In this document: in pieces, positions 41,435 through 51,411 of the stretch | How positions within the stretch are numbered: the stretch's first letter is position 1 | Layout of the letters: each line of letters begins with the position of its first letter | Source of the DNA: Legionella moravica DSM 19234 | GTDB lineage: Bacteria; Pseudomonadota; Gammaproteobacteria; Legionellales; Legionellaceae | DNA: 64,000 nt | Assembly: GCF_000423305.1 (NCBI RefSeq) | Contig: NZ_AUHS01000008.1 | Location: forward strand, 1 to 64,000 | Direction of reading: 5' to 3' | Notes under the pieces: generated by a model | Told to the model about the DNA's origin: nothing | Databases searched by the model: none | The model's input: the letters and a program-made list of their open reading frames with translations, nothing else | Translations under genes and position numbers: made by a program

Positions 41435-42793
41435 TTATTTTCCGGCCACCATCATGTTCTCTATCCATATAGAGCCGCATCGGGTTGGAATATTCGGATT
41501 GATGTCGTTACCCACAGCGCGAATGGAATGAAACATTTCTTTTAAATTTCCAGCGATGGTCACTTCATCAACCGGGAACTGTATTTCACCATTCTCAACC
41601 CAATAGCCGCTCGCACCTCGTGAGTAGTCACCGGTTATACCATTAACTCCCTGCCCCATTAATTCGGTCACTAATAAACCTTTATTCATTGATTTCAATA
41701 AGTCAGACAATCCACCTGCTGTCGAATCTACCGTCAGATTATGCACTCCATCACTATTGGCAGTTGTTTTTAACCCCATCCTCCGTGCTGAATAACTACC
41801 AAGAACGTATTGGATTACACGTCCCTTTTCAACCAGAATGTTAGGCCGCGTTGGAACACCTTCACCATCAAAAGGAGAGCTTCCCAGAGCACCCTTTAAA
41901 TGTGGTTGTTCGTAAATGCGAATAAATTGGGGAAAAATCTGTTGACCAACGGAATCAAGCAAAAATGAGTTTTTTCGATACAAATTAGAACCACTGATTG
42001 CGCTGACAAAACTGGAAATCAATCCGCTTGACACTCTGGATGAAAAAATGACTGGCGTCATTTGTGTTTCAATCTGCCGCGATCCTAATCGACTCAAGGC
42101 ACGCTCAACGGCATTTTGCGCAATCAAATCAGTATTCACCAAATCCTTTGCATTACGCACTGTTGTGTAATCATAATCTCGTTGCATTTCCTCGCCATCT
42201 TTTGCAATCACAGAGCAACTGATGCTGTGTCGAGTACTGTGGATATAACCTTCCCCACCATGAGTATTTGCAAAAGCATGATGCGACTCATAAGAAGACA
42301 CGCTTACGCCATCCGAATTAACTATTCGCTTATCGAGAGATAAGGCATGCTGCTCACATTTTAGAGCAATATCTATTGCCTGTTGTGGTGTAACGTCCCA
42401 AGGATGGTATAAATCAAGATCAGGATGTTGCTTTGTCATCAACTCCCTGTCAGCGAGTCCAAAGCAAGGATCTGAAGAACTCACTCTGGCAATATCACAT
42501 GCGGCCTGTACCATTGACTCAAGTGCTTCAGGCGATGTATCCGTGCTGCTTGCGCCACCTTTTTTCTGACCTATATACACCGTTAATCCAACACCTTTAT
42601 CTTCACTAAAAGCAACTGTCTCCACTTCGCCCATACGAACGTCTACAGAAAATCCTCTGTCATTGTTAACGGCAACCGCAGCATCAGTAGCGCCCTTTTG
42701 TTTGGCGATTTCCAGGACTTGATTCATCAATTGTGTTAATTCTGTAGTTGACTTATGTGCTTCACTATTGTTATGTTGCGGTTTAATTTGCAT
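41435..42793 (-). CDS. pmbA: Metalloprotease partner PmbA/TldE
   Basis: PmbA (TldE) forms a heterodimer with the zinc protease TldD and is known for microcin maturation, CcdA turnover and modified-peptide processing. The protein (452 aa from the ATG at 42793) has GVGLTVYIGQKKGGASSTD and the C-terminal GVNGITGDYSRGASGYWVENG signature. It lacks the HExxxH zinc motif, as expected for the TldE subunit. tldD is not in this window. It is divergent from the phosphodiester-glycosidase-like gene, with 45 bases between starts. Confidence 0.95.
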   Translation of the reverse strand: MQIKPQHNNSEAHKSTTELTQLMNQVLEIAKQKGATDAAVAVNNDRGFSVDVRMGEVETVAFSEDKGVGLTVYIGQKKGGASSTDTSPEALESMVQAACDIARVSSSDPCFGLADRELMTKQHPDLDLYHPWDVTPQQAIDIALKCEQHALSLDKRIVNSDGVSVSSYESHHAFANTHGGEGYIHSTRHSISCSVIAKDGEEMQRDYDYTTVRNAKDLVNTDLIAQNAVERALSRLGSRQIETQMTPVIFSSRVSSGLISSFVSAISGSNLYRKNSFLLDSVGQQIFPQFIRIYEQPHLKGALGSSPFDGEGVPTRPNILVEKGRVIQYVLGSYSARRMGLKTTANSDGVHNLTVDSTAGGLSDLLKSMNKGLLVTELMGQGVNGITGDYSRGASGYWVENGEIQFPVDEVTIAGNLKEMFHSIRAVGNDINPNIPTRCGSIWIENMMVAGK

Positions 42794-42838
42794 ATGAGAT
42801 TCCGTGGTGTTGAATGATGTACATAAGGATACAATAAC

Positions 42839-43615
42839 ATGTCTTCGCAAACCAATCTTTATCCTGCAAACATAACTTATTTATTACGAACTCTTTTTTT
42901 GATTCTGTGTGTCACTCTGCCGGTCAATTCCTGTTCCGCAGATCGATGGCAAGAGTTATCTCCAGGAATTGAATACCAGGATCTTGAGGGTGGCTTATTA
43001 GCTCCCTGGTCACACGTTCATGTTTTTCGCATTGATCTAAATAAAAATAAATTGGCCCTGGTCAATGCCAAATCACTATCCCTTAAAAACGCATCTGCCG
43101 ATCAATTTGCCCAACACAGTAAAGCGCTTTTAAGCATCAATGGCGGCTTTTTTGATCATGAATTTAAGCCGCTTGGGCTTAGAATCAATAATAAAAAAAT
43201 GGAAAATCCGTTAAAGCGAATCAGTTGGTGGGGAATTTTTTATACAAAAAACAAGGTACCCCATATCACCAATGTCGCTCACTTCAACCCTGATCAACCC
43301 ATTGATTTTGCTATCCAAAGTGGTCCCAGATTATTAATTCGCGGAAAAATCCCCAGCCTCAAAGCCGGAGTTGCGGACCGTTCCGCTTTAGGTATCACTA
43401 AAGACGGTAAAGTAATCATCCTCGTAACTACCAATGCAGCCATGTCTACCTACCAACTCGCACAATTATTAAAAGCGCCGCCACTTTCCTGTGTCGATGC
43501 CATCAATCTTGATGGAGGAAGTTCTAGCCAACTGTATGCCCATATTGGCTCGTTCCAGCTTAACGTCCATGGTTTTTCTCATGTAAGTGATGCAATTATC
43601 GTAAAAAAAATATAA
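42839..43615 (+). CDS. Phosphodiester glycosidase family protein (NAGPA/DUF2233)
   Basis: This 258-aa exported protein has an N-terminal hydrophobic segment (about 13-31). NSC at 30-32 could be a weak lipobox, but Asn at -2 is unusual. The NAGPA-type domain follows, with LLSINGGFFDHEFKPLGL, AIQSGPRLL and DAINLDGGSSSQLY; the last motif is the signature of the family, which cleaves sugar phosphodiesters. The substrate is unknown. It is monocistronic and divergent from pmbA. Confidence 0.88.
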   Translation: MSSQTNLYPANITYLLRTLFLILCVTLPVNSCSADRWQELSPGIEYQDLEGGLLAPWSHVHVFRIDLNKNKLALVNAKSLSLKNASADQFAQHSKALLSINGGFFDHEFKPLGLRINNKKMENPLKRISWWGIFYTKNKVPHITNVAHFNPDQPIDFAIQSGPRLLIRGKIPSLKAGVADRSALGITKDGKVIILVTTNAAMSTYQLAQLLKAPPLSCVDAINLDGGSSSQLYAHIGSFQLNVHGFSHVSDAIIVKKI

Positions 43616-43693
43616 AAACCTGTAAATTGAAAACCTTATGAAAATAAACACATATTCGCTTATTCTCTCAGTTTATAAATTTTAACCCACAAG

Positions 43694-43702
43694 TTATCCA
43701 CA
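43694..43702 (+). promoter_or_regulatory. DnaA box upstream of nrdA
   Basis: TTATCCACA is a perfect match to the DnaA consensus TTATNCACA, 22 bases upstream of the nrdA -35 element. DnaA control of nrdAB is established in E. coli, so this may link dNTP supply to replication here. Confidence 0.7.
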
Positions 43703-43723
43703 AAATATACCCATATTATTCTC

Positions 43724-43752
43724 TTGACCATCCGGAAAAAACACACTATCTT
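43724..43752 (+). promoter_or_regulatory. nrdAB promoter
   Basis: TTGACC (43724-43729) and TATCTT (43747-43752) are separated by 17 bases. The -10 lies inside the first NrdR-type box, so repressor binding would block polymerase. The leader is about 105 bases to the nrdA ATG. Confidence 0.6.
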
Positions 43753-43788
43753 GTTATCAGTACCCCAAAGACACCCTATATGTTGGGT
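43741..43788 (+). promoter_or_regulatory. Pair of NrdR boxes
   Basis: Box 1 is 43741-43756 (ACACACTATCTTGTTA) and box 2 is 43773-43788 (ACCCTATATGTTGGGT). By my count each matches the NrdR consensus ACACWATATMTWGTGT at 13 of 16. The start-to-start distance is 32 bases, about three helical turns, as usual for NrdR sites. Confidence 0.7.
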
Positions 43789-43862
43789 TTTCTACTATAC
43801 TTAAAGTAACAGTAAATTACGCCTTATCAACTGTTGACAAATACATGTTTCGTGGAGGAAAA

Positions 43863-46688
43863 ATGTCCGAAATTATTGAGCCGGTAAAAGATGTGCCGCA
43901 AACAAGTCAACTGGAATTGACTGCTAATGCCCCAGGTTTACTTAAAACAATTAAACGTAATGGCAAAGTAGTAAACTATGATGACACTAAAATCAAAATT
44001 GCCATTACCAAGGCATTTATTGCAGACGAAGGCGGAACTGCGCCGACATCTGATAGAATTCATCAACAGATTGAAGAGCTAACGCGCCAAATATCTCAAG
44101 TATTCAAGCGTCGTTTACCTAGCGGTGGCGCAATACATATTGAAGACATTCAGGATCAGGTTGAACTCGCTCTCATGCGTAGCGGTCATTATAAAGTGGC
44201 TCGTTCCTATGTTCTGTACCGTGAAGAACATCGTAAGGCACGTCAAAGTGAAGTAAAACAACAACCCACTGACAGCAAACAATTGATGATCACTATGCCC
44301 AATGGCGAATTAAAGCCATTGGATATGGACAGGGTAAATACTATAGTTAACGAATCCATTCGCGATCTGGAACATGTAAAAGCTGAACCTGTAATTAAAT
44401 ACGCGCTGCGTAACCTGTACAATCAGGCAAAATTTGAAGACGTTCATAAATCATTGATTATGTCCGCGCGAACTCTTGTTGAAAAAGAACCTAATTATAC
44501 CTACGTCAGTGCTCGTCTGCTGCTGGACAGTCTGCGTATGGAAGCACTGTCCAAGTTAAACATTAAATCTGACGCCACTTTTGATGAAATGAGCAAGCTC
44601 TACCCTGAGTACTTCAAAGCCTACATAGCGCACGGGATTGCTCAAGGCATGCTTGATGCCAAAATGGCCGATTATGATTTGGATAAACTCAGCAAAGCCT
44701 TGCTGCCTGAACGTGACATGCAGTTTACCTACTTAAGTCTGCAAACTTTGTATGATCGCTATTTTATCCATGATCGTGGCGTCCGTTATGAGTTACCTCA
44801 GGCATTTTTCATGAGAGTAGCCATGGGTCTTGCCATTCGTGAAAAAGATAAGGAAGCCAAAGCCATTGAATTCTATCAATTGCTTTCTTCATTTGACTAC
44901 ATGTCCTCTACTCCTACTCTATTTAACTCAGGTACAGTAAGACCTCAATTATCCAGTTGCTACTTAACAACTGTTCCTGATCATCTGGATGGCATCTACA
45001 GCGCAATAAAAGATAATGCTCTGCTTTCCAAATTTGCTGGTGGGCTAGGCAACGACTGGACCCCAGTGCGTGCCATGGGATCACATATCAAAGGGACCAA
45101 TGGTAAATCACAAGGCGTAGTTCCGTTTCTAAATGTTGCTGACGCTACAGCTGTCGCTGTAAACCAGGGCGGTAAACGTAAAGGTGCTGTATGTGCTTAT
45201 CTGGAATGCTGGCATAGAGACGTTGAAGAATTTCTTGAATTAAGAAAAAATACAGGGGATGACCGACGTCGTACTCACGATATGAATACTGCATTATGGA
45301 TTCCTGATCTGTTCATGAAACGAGTGCGTGAAGAAGGTGACTGGACTTTGTTTTCTCCAGACGAAGTACCTGATTTACATGATCAATACGGCAAAGCGTT
45401 TGAAACCCTGTATGTTGAATGTGAAGAAAAAGCGCGTCAAGGCATCATCAGAAATGCTAAAACACTCTCTGCTGTTAAATTATGGAGAAAAATGCTGTCC
45501 ATGCTGTTTGAAACAGGTCACCCATGGATGACGTTCAAAGACCCATGTAATCTTCGCTCGCCACAACAACATGCTGGAGTGATTCATAGTTCCAACTTGT
45601 GCACAGAGATTACGTTAAATACTTCAGAAGAAGAAATAGCAGTATGTAATCTGGGCAGCGTGAATATTCCTGCTCACATTAAAAACGGTGCTCTGGATAA
45701 AGAGAAATTGAAAAAAACCATCACTACCGCCATCCGTATGCTGGATAACGTTATTGATATTAACTACTACTCTGTACCGCAGGCTCGTAATTCCAACTTG
45801 AAGCACAGGCCTATAGGTTTAGGCATCATGGGCTTTCAGGATGCATTATACGAACTGAAAATTGATTATACCTCCAAAGAAGCAGTCGAATTTGCTGACT
45901 CATCTATGGAGCTAATCAGTTACTATGCTATTGAAGCATCCTGTGATCTGGCCAATGAACGAGGCAATTACTCTACTTATGAAGGCTCTTTATGGAGTAA
46001 AGGTATATTACCAATTGACTCAATAAACTTGCTGCAACAAGCTCGTAACAAGTATTTGGAACAGGATCGCTCGCAAAGACTGGATTGGGAAACATTAAGA
46101 GTTAAAGTTCGTACTCAAGGTATGCGTAATTCCAATGTGATGGCTATTGCACCGACAGCAACTATTTCCAATATTTGCGGCGTGTCACAATCGATTGAAC
46201 CCACATATCAAAACCTGTATGTGAAATCCAATCTGTCAGGTGAGTTTACCGTGGTGAATCCTTATCTGGTTGCTGATCTTAAAGCACTGAATCTTTGGGA
46301 TGAAGTCATGGTCAATGATCTGAAATACTTCAATGGCAGTGTACAGCCAATTAGCCGGATCCCTGAAGAGTTGAAAAAACGGTACGCCACATCTTTTGAA
46401 ATTGATCCAATGTGGTTAGTTGAGGCCGCATCGCGTCGCCAAAAATGGATAGATCAGGCTCAATCCCTTAATATCTATATGGCACAGCCCTCCGGCAAGA
46501 AACTGGATCAACTCTATATGCACGCTTGGATACGTGGATTAAAAACCACTTATTATTTACGCAGTTTAGGTGCAAGTAACGCTGAAAAATCAACAGTTAC
46601 CGATGGAGCGCTAAACGCAGTGAAGCTGATCAATGAAGAACCTAAAGTATGTTCCATTCTTGATCCCGACTGTGAAGCGTGCCAATAA
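43863..46688 (+). CDS. nrdA: Class Ia ribonucleotide reductase, alpha subunit
   Basis: NrdA (941 aa) reduces ribonucleoside diphosphates. An ATP-cone begins near residue 28 ([12 protein letters not shown]). Active-site elements are in order: LSSCYLTTV (redox Cys), [11 protein letters not shown] (Asn, thiyl Cys, Glu), [10 protein letters not shown] (second redox Cys) and [10 protein letters not shown] (tyrosine pair for radical transfer). The C-terminus ends with a Cys pair (DPDCEACQ) that reloads the active site. It is longer than E. coli NrdA because of an extended N-terminus. The ATG at 43863 follows GGAGG and is preferred to the one at 43845. Confidence 0.97.
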   Translation: MSEIIEPVKDVPQTSQLELTANAPGLLKTIKRNGKVVNYDDTKIKIAITKAFIADEGGTAPTSDRIHQQIEELTRQISQVFKRRLPSGGAIHIEDIQDQVELALMRSGHYKVARSYVLYREEHRKARQSEVKQQPTDSKQLMITMPNGELKPLDMDRVNTIVNESIRDLEHVKAEPVIKYALRNLYNQAKFEDVHKSLIMSARTLVEKEPNYTYVSARLLLDSLRMEALSKLNIKSDATFDEMSKLYPEYFKAYIAHGIAQGMLDAKMADYDLDKLSKALLPERDMQFTYLSLQTLYDRYFIHDRGVRYELPQAFFMRVAMGLAIREKDKEAKAIEFYQLLSSFDYMSSTPTLFNSGTVRPQLSSCYLTTVPDHLDGIYSAIKDNALLSKFAGGLGNDWTPVRAMGSHIKGTNGKSQGVVPFLNVADATAVAVNQGGKRKGAVCAYLECWHRDVEEFLELRKNTGDDRRRTHDMNTALWIPDLFMKRVREEGDWTLFSPDEVPDLHDQYGKAFETLYVECEEKARQGIIRNAKTLSAVKLWRKMLSMLFETGHPWMTFKDPCNLRSPQQHAGVIHSSNLCTEITLNTSEEEIAVCNLGSVNIPAHIKNGALDKEKLKKTITTAIRMLDNVIDINYYSVPQARNSNLKHRPIGLGIMGFQDALYELKIDYTSKEAVEFADSSMELISYYAIEASCDLANERGNYSTYEGSLWSKGILPIDSINLLQQARNKYLEQDRSQRLDWETLRVKVRTQGMRNSNVMAIAPTATISNICGVSQSIEPTYQNLYVKSNLSGEFTVVNPYLVADLKALNLWDEVMVNDLKYFNGSVQPISRIPEELKKRYATSFEIDPMWLVEAASRRQKWIDQAQSLNIYMAQPSGKKLDQLYMHAWIRGLKTTYYLRSLGASNAEKSTVTDGALNAVKLINEEPKVCSILDPDCEACQ

Positions 46689-46702
46689 TCAGGAGAAATT
46701 TA

Positions 46703-47806
46703 ATGCAATATAATAATAATCAGCAAGCTGTCGCTTCTCAAATTTTGGGTGCGACAGGACTTGAGTCTTTAGAAATGGGCGCTGCACGTATTCATGTTGA
46801 TGACAAACAAATTATCAATTGCCGTGCTGATCTAAACCAATTGGTACCTTTTAAATACCGCTGGGCTTGGGATAAATACCTGACTGCCTGTGCAAATCAT
46901 TGGATGCCTAATGAAATCAGCATGAGTGCTGACGTGGCCCTTTGGAAAGATCCCAATGGTCTAACTGAAGATGAGCGTTTAATAATCAAACGTAATTTAG
47001 GGTTTTTCTCAACAGCTGATTCTTTAGTCGCCAACAATCTGGTTCTTGCTGTGTATAAACACATTACTAACCCAGAATGCCGTCAATACCTGTTACGTCA
47101 GGCATTTGAAGAGGCGCTTCATACTCATGCTTATCAATACGTCATTGAAAGCCTGGGGCTTGATGAAGCTGAAGTATTTAACATGTATCGGGAAATTCCA
47201 TCAGTCGCTACTAAAGCAGCCTGGGCCCTACCGTTCACTCAAAGTTTAGGTGATGAATCCTTCCACACTGGAACTGTTGAGAACGATCAACGCCTATTAC
47301 GTGACTTGATTGCTTTTTACGTTATTTTTGAGGGTATTTTCTTCTACGTAGGCTTCACTCAGATTTTATCTATGGGCCGTCGAAATAAAATGGTAGGCAC
47401 TTCAGAACAATTCCAATATATTCTACGTGATGAATCCATGCATATGAATTTTGGTATTGATGTGATTAACCAAATTAAAATTGAAAATCCTCATTTATGG
47501 ACACCTGAGTTTAAAGAAGAAATCATCCAGCTCGTCAGAGAAGCTGTAGAGATGGAATATCAATACGCAAAAGACACCATGCCTCATGGAATCTTGGGAA
47601 TGAATGCAGAAATGTTTGAAGAATATCTGCATTTCATAGCAAACCGACGTTTAAATCAGATTGGTTTGGCTGATCAATACCCTGGTGCTGAAAATCCGTT
47701 TCCATGGATGAGTGAGATGATGGACTTGAAGAAAGAGAAAAATTTCTTTGAAACGCGCGTCATTGAATATCAGGCTGGTGGAACTCTAAGCTGGGAAGAT
47801 GATTAA
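46703..47806 (+). CDS. nrdB: Class Ia ribonucleotide reductase, beta subunit
   Basis: NrdB (367 aa) holds the diiron-tyrosyl radical cofactor. The radical Tyr is probably Tyr144 in [15 protein letters not shown], with ligands Glu and His in the same helix and in [10 protein letters not shown]. The start ATG at 46703 has AGGAG upstream; an earlier in-frame ATG at 46679 lies inside nrdA. It follows nrdA by 14 bases and shares its NrdR-controlled promoter. Confidence 0.97.
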   Translation: MQYNNNQQAVASQILGATGLESLEMGAARIHVDDKQIINCRADLNQLVPFKYRWAWDKYLTACANHWMPNEISMSADVALWKDPNGLTEDERLIIKRNLGFFSTADSLVANNLVLAVYKHITNPECRQYLLRQAFEEALHTHAYQYVIESLGLDEAEVFNMYREIPSVATKAAWALPFTQSLGDESFHTGTVENDQRLLRDLIAFYVIFEGIFFYVGFTQILSMGRRNKMVGTSEQFQYILRDESMHMNFGIDVINQIKIENPHLWTPEFKEEIIQLVREAVEMEYQYAKDTMPHGILGMNAEMFEEYLHFIANRRLNQIGLADQYPGAENPFPWMSEMMDLKKEKNFFETRVIEYQAGGTLSWEDD

Positions 47807-47910
47807 CAACCGATTGATGTTTAGGGTCTGTTGGCAATTCACGAGTTCAATAGCTATTAAACACTCAACTACCGCAGAGTTTACCTGAACATTCCTCACT
47901 TTTTAGTTAA

Positions 47911-48585
47911 TCCCCGCGACCGCGGGGACTTTCAATTAGCCTTAAGTATTTCTTGACGAAATGCTAAACCTTTAATTTCAAATGTTATCGAAATCTCACT
48001 AAAATGTCCTTCTCCCTCAGGGAGAAGGTGCCAACGGCGGATGAAGGGTTCTTAAAAGGATAAAATTATCTTTTAAAATACTTAGTCTAACCAAATATGA
48101 ATTCAATGCATGGGATTAATTGATAATGCAAAAAGCCTACGCAAAAACAGCACCTGCATGGAAATTAAAATATGGAACTCACCTGGAGCACAACGAGTTC
48201 AAGGATTTAAATTCAGAAGACAATGCCCTATTGGTAGCTATATTGTAGATTTCGTTTGTATCGAAAAAAAAATTAATTATTGAGATAGATGGTGGTCAGC
48301 AGAATGAGTGCAGCCAAAATGAATACGATAATAGAAGGACTAACTGTCTTAATAATTCAGGCTATGAAATTTTAAGGTTTTGGAATAATGAAGTAGGGCA
48401 ACAATTTAATTTCGTAATGGATGTTATCTATAAGTAGTTAATGAATGATGTGTGATCCCCTCATCCGCCGTTGGCACCTTCTCCCTTAGGGAGAAGGACA
48501 TTTTAGCGAGATTTCGATAACATTGGGAATTATCAATTTAGCATTTCGTCAAGAAATACTTAAAGCTAATTGGAAGAGCGGGGAA
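47911..48585. mobile_element. Inverted-repeat-bounded element with a broken DUF559 gene
   Basis: The left arm (about 47934-48048) and right arm (about 48458-48571) are imperfect inverted repeats of about 115 bases, near-identical at ATTTCTTGACGAAATGCTAA and at AATGTCCTTCTCCCT onward, diverged in a short AT-rich middle. Outside the arms lie TCCCCGCG (left, in a perfect hairpin at 47911-47928) and GCGGGGA (right). Each arm contains a GAAGG-type palindrome (CCTTCTCCCT/AGGGAGAAGG). The arms flank a DUF559-type reading frame. No transposase is present. It fills most of the 886-base gap after nrdB. A MITE-like or REP-associated element is likely. Confidence 0.6.
48158..48437 (+). pseudogene. DUF559 (Vsr-like endonuclease fold) gene, frameshifted
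   Basis: Reading from the ATG at 48158 gives FKFRRQCPIGSYIVDFVC, the standard DUF559 pattern. The frame then breaks in a run of nine A at 48264-48272. Removing one A restores KLIIEIDGGQQNE and EILRFWNNEV to the stop at 48437, which completes the family signature. The N-terminal 20 or so residues look degenerate. DUF559 proteins are related to Vsr-type nucleases. Either it is a pseudogene or slippage on the A-run allows some product. Confidence 0.8.
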
Positions 48586-48692
48586 CCATCCTAAAAGTAA
48601 ATACAGGGTGGTTAAGAAAACCGACATCTCAAGAAACCGCATGATAGATAGTCCAGAGTCCTATTCCAATCATTCGGCGATCTAACTTTAAA

Positions 48693-49340
48693 TCACGATT
48701 TAGATCTCTGTGACAATAAAGAATTATGTTCTGCCCGGTGTTCGTCTTGCAAATTGTTTGCTTCAGGCTCTTTAGCCTGTATCAAAGATTCTTTAAAACC
48801 TTTGGATGGGTTTAAAAGCCGTGCAATAGTTGCCAAACCCTCTTTCAAGTTAGGATCTTCAGGATTATTCTGTTGATCCTGTTTTAATTGCTCTTCAATT
48901 TCGTTCAAATTGCCTTGATAAAGTGTACCATTACCGCATGAAAATACATGAAAACCAGTCGGTTTTCCAGCACTATCAATCTCAGCTACAAGAAACTTAC
49001 GGGGTGGCTCCTGGTTGGCTTGAGCAGTAAAAAATGCAATGGCATCATCTTTGGTAGGAAAAATTAATACATTATTTTCAATGACCGCATCAGGATACTT
49101 TTTCTTAAAATCTTGAAGAATCTTCTTCCAATCTTCTGATTCTCCACCTGTAGGCACAAGATTGAAACGAAGCTTTATTTCTTCAGGTTGTGGTTTTGGT
49201 GAAGGTTCATCTTCCGCCGCTAAAGCTGCTTTACGCCGTTCTTCTTGAAGACGAAGCTGTTCCATTTCTCTACTCAAAGCCTCTTGTCTCAGTCGTTCTT
49301 CCTGGAAATTCTTCTTAATTTTATCTTCATTACTTGACAT
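48693..49340 (-). CDS. Unrecognised charged protein with N-terminal coiled coil, candidate effector
   Basis: This protein (about 215 aa) begins MSSNEDKIKKNFQEERLRQE and has a Glu/Arg/Gln-rich coiled coil (about 5-45). A globular part follows (about 55-150, with VIENNVLIFPTKDDAIAFFT), and a polar tail ends the protein (AKEPEANNLQDEHRAEHNS). There is no signal peptide or membrane segment. The ATG at 49340 has GGGTG nearby; one at 49352 is also possible. The tail resembles Dot/Icm signals. It is isolated, next to the DUF559 element. Confidence 0.6.
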   Translation of the reverse strand: MSSNEDKIKKNFQEERLRQEALSREMEQLRLQEERRKAALAAEDEPSPKPQPEEIKLRFNLVPTGGESEDWKKILQDFKKKYPDAVIENNVLIFPTKDDAIAFFTAQANQEPPRKFLVAEIDSAGKPTGFHVFSCGNGTLYQGNLNEIEEQLKQDQQNNPEDPNLKEGLATIARLLNPSKGFKESLIQAKEPEANNLQDEHRAEHNSLLSQRSKS

Positions 49341-49696
49341 ATTCGCACCCATATCTGTTCAATCGAATCAGTTAATTGCTCAATCTGAATAATTTCTATG
49401 TTTTTGACAATATCATACAAATTTATTATAGCAGGTTCTTTTAACAGAAATTTACACTTTTATAACATTTGCGTATCAAACTAATTAACAGCTCTAAAAT
49501 AATTTCTAAAATATAGCACTCTTAATGGACATCGAGATGAACAATTTTAAATCTATAAATCAAAATTTTGTTAAAATAGTGATGACTTTTATCGTTAATC
49601 CGGTACAATCCCCACGGCACATTAGTAACATGAAAAAAAATAAAAAATAAATGCATTCAATTACTTTACTAACTTGATACAAAACTTGAGGTAAAT
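49341..49696. other. AT-rich divergent promoter region
   Basis: This is about 350 bases between divergent genes, very AT-rich. It should hold promoters for both the 215-aa gene (leftward) and the His-rich gene (rightward). I see no strong consensus pair or repeat. Confidence 0.4.
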
Positions 49697-50218
49697 ATGG
49701 ATACAAAACCCAATCTAAAAAATAAAAAAGATGATGACACTAACTATAGCTTCCTTCTAAAGTGCATGGCTGGAGTAGGCGCAGCGCTAATTGCCGCTGG
49801 AGCGATCACAGCAATGGCTCTGTCATTTTCTGCCAAAACTGCTGCTACAGGTATGGCTGTTGGAGCGACTGCGACTGCTTTTAGTGTTGCCCCCATTATT
49901 CCTATTATGGGAATAGCGGTCCTGATTATTGCATCGATTTGTGTATTGCCTTTATTATTTTCAAACAATAGCACCTACGTTGTAGGGGGATCTTCCGGCT
50001 ATAGAAATAGTGGATTTTTTGGTAGCTCTATGTTTACCCCATCAGTAATTTTTACACCTGGAGGGGGACATCATCACCATCATCATGGACACGGTGGTGG
50101 CGGTATTTTTGGTGAAGGAACAGTCCATCATGGCAATCATTCAGGAGGCTCACATCATCATGGACACGATGGCGGACACAGTCATAGTGGCGGCGGCCAT
50201 GTACATGGGCATCGTTAA
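49697..50218 (+). CDS. Membrane protein with a natural His6 and His/Gly-rich tail
   Basis: This 173-aa protein has a charged N-terminus (1-16), two hydrophobic segments (about 24-65 and 67-89) that are Ala/Gly/Ile-rich, then a tail (120-173) in which His alternates with Gly. Six consecutive His occur at 125-130. The tail should bind Ni, Zn or Cu. Metal storage, buffering or sensing at the membrane is inference; no transporter motif is present. It is monocistronic, with a strong terminator after it. Confidence 0.75.
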   Translation: MDTKPNLKNKKDDDTNYSFLLKCMAGVGAALIAAGAITAMALSFSAKTAATGMAVGATATAFSVAPIIPIMGIAVLIIASICVLPLLFSNNSTYVVGGSSGYRNSGFFGSSMFTPSVIFTPGGGHHHHHHGHGGGGIFGEGTVHHGNHSGGSHHHGHDGGHSHSGGGHVHGHR

Positions 50219-50239
50219 TAATCTGATCTCCTGAATGTC

Positions 50240-50285
50240 TTAAGAACCGGGTACAAGAACAACATAAACCCGGTTCTTAATTTAA
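50240..50285. terminator. Strong bidirectional terminator
   Basis: TTAAGAACCGGGT (50240-50252) and ACCCGGTTCTTAA (50268-50280) form a perfect 13-bp stem, followed by TTTAA. It lies between two convergent genes and can serve both. Confidence 0.75.
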
Positions 50286-50294
50286 TGCTGTCCG

Positions 50295-51398
50295 TTAAAT
50301 ACAAGCTTGCGTCAATTCAGACTGATGCACAACATCATCATGGACAACAGGTTCATTTCTTCCCTGTAAGAGCATGACAGCATCATAAATCTGCTCCACT
50401 TCACCTTTTTCAGCCCAGAAACTCTGGAAAGCCAATGGATAAGTCTTTAACAAATCCTCTTTGGAAATAAGCTCTTTGCTGTCCAACTGTGTCGAAAGAT
50501 GGATTAATACATTTTCTTTTTGGCTGTTCTTTTCACTGTCAGGTATTGAACTGGAATGAAGCTGTTCAATTTTCCTGTTAATTATATCTTTTAGATACTG
50601 ATTCGCTTGGAATGGTTCCATTGATTGAAGCACACTACAGTAATCGATTGGACTAAATAATCGATGACTTGAAATGGAAATGGTAGCGCCAAGCTCAGGA
50701 ATTTCCGTTTTGATAAACAAAGCTTCCAGATTGCCAAAATTGATCACTATAGGTTTGTTTATATGAAAAAAATCCTTTATGGAATACTTCCAATTATAGG
50801 GAATCATCCGCCAGAGCAAATTTAACCCGGTTAAAAAAGCTGCTGTCGCTGCACAGACAGTACCCAGCATAGGCGCAACGGGGGTCAGCATAACAAAGGT
50901 GATCGCACCGGAAATTGCAGTTAATAATCCCAAAATAAATGCATTACTCAACGCAGCCTGGATGAAATGCATTCGTTGCGCAGAACCCGTTAAAGACATA
51001 CATGCTCTGTAGATGTTAATACCCAGCATAATGCCCTGATGCAATCCGGCCAAAACAGCGCTGCTCAAAAAGAACCAGGGTCCTGCAGCAAAAGTAACCT
51101 TTAAAGCAGAAGCAATAACCGCACCGTAAAGAGAAACACTGGCAAGAACAGCACAAACTCCAGAGGCAATGAATGCAAACCACTTATCGAAATTTTTATT
51201 TTCAGCATAAGCTAATTGATATCCACTGATTGCAGCGGATAAAGTCAATAACACAGCGATGAATGGAAGCATCACATAGAAAAATGGAGATCCACTGAAT
51301 GCTGCGAACAAACGCGAATCTGCCATAACACCAAACAACCCTATATCCTGCACTTCCTTTATATAGGCTACTGCTTTTTGAATGATACCTAAAGCCAT
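50295..51398 (-). CDS. Membrane protein of unknown function, downstream of lysS
   Basis: This 367-aa protein has about five hydrophobic helices (roughly 38-60, 72-98, 106-130, 148-171 and 174-196), then a soluble C-terminal half of about 170 aa. That half contains no known domain and ends HDDVVHQSELTQACI. The start is 13 bases after the lysS stop, so it is probably read through from prfB-lysS. Legionella effectors with membrane helices and a soluble domain are known, but no motif here supports a specific role. Confidence 0.7.
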   Translation of the reverse strand: MALGIIQKAVAYIKEVQDIGLFGVMADSRLFAAFSGSPFFYVMLPFIAVLLTLSAAISGYQLAYAENKNFDKWFAFIASGVCAVLASVSLYGAVIASALKVTFAAGPWFFLSSAVLAGLHQGIMLGINIYRACMSLTGSAQRMHFIQAALSNAFILGLLTAISGAITFVMLTPVAPMLGTVCAATAAFLTGLNLLWRMIPYNWKYSIKDFFHINKPIVINFGNLEALFIKTEIPELGATISISSHRLFSPIDYCSVLQSMEPFQANQYLKDIINRKIEQLHSSSIPDSEKNSQKENVLIHLSTQLDSKELISKEDLLKTYPLAFQSFWAEKGEVEQIYDAVMLLQGRNEPVVHDDVVHQSELTQACI

Positions 51399-51411
51399 AA
51401 ATCACCCAAAG

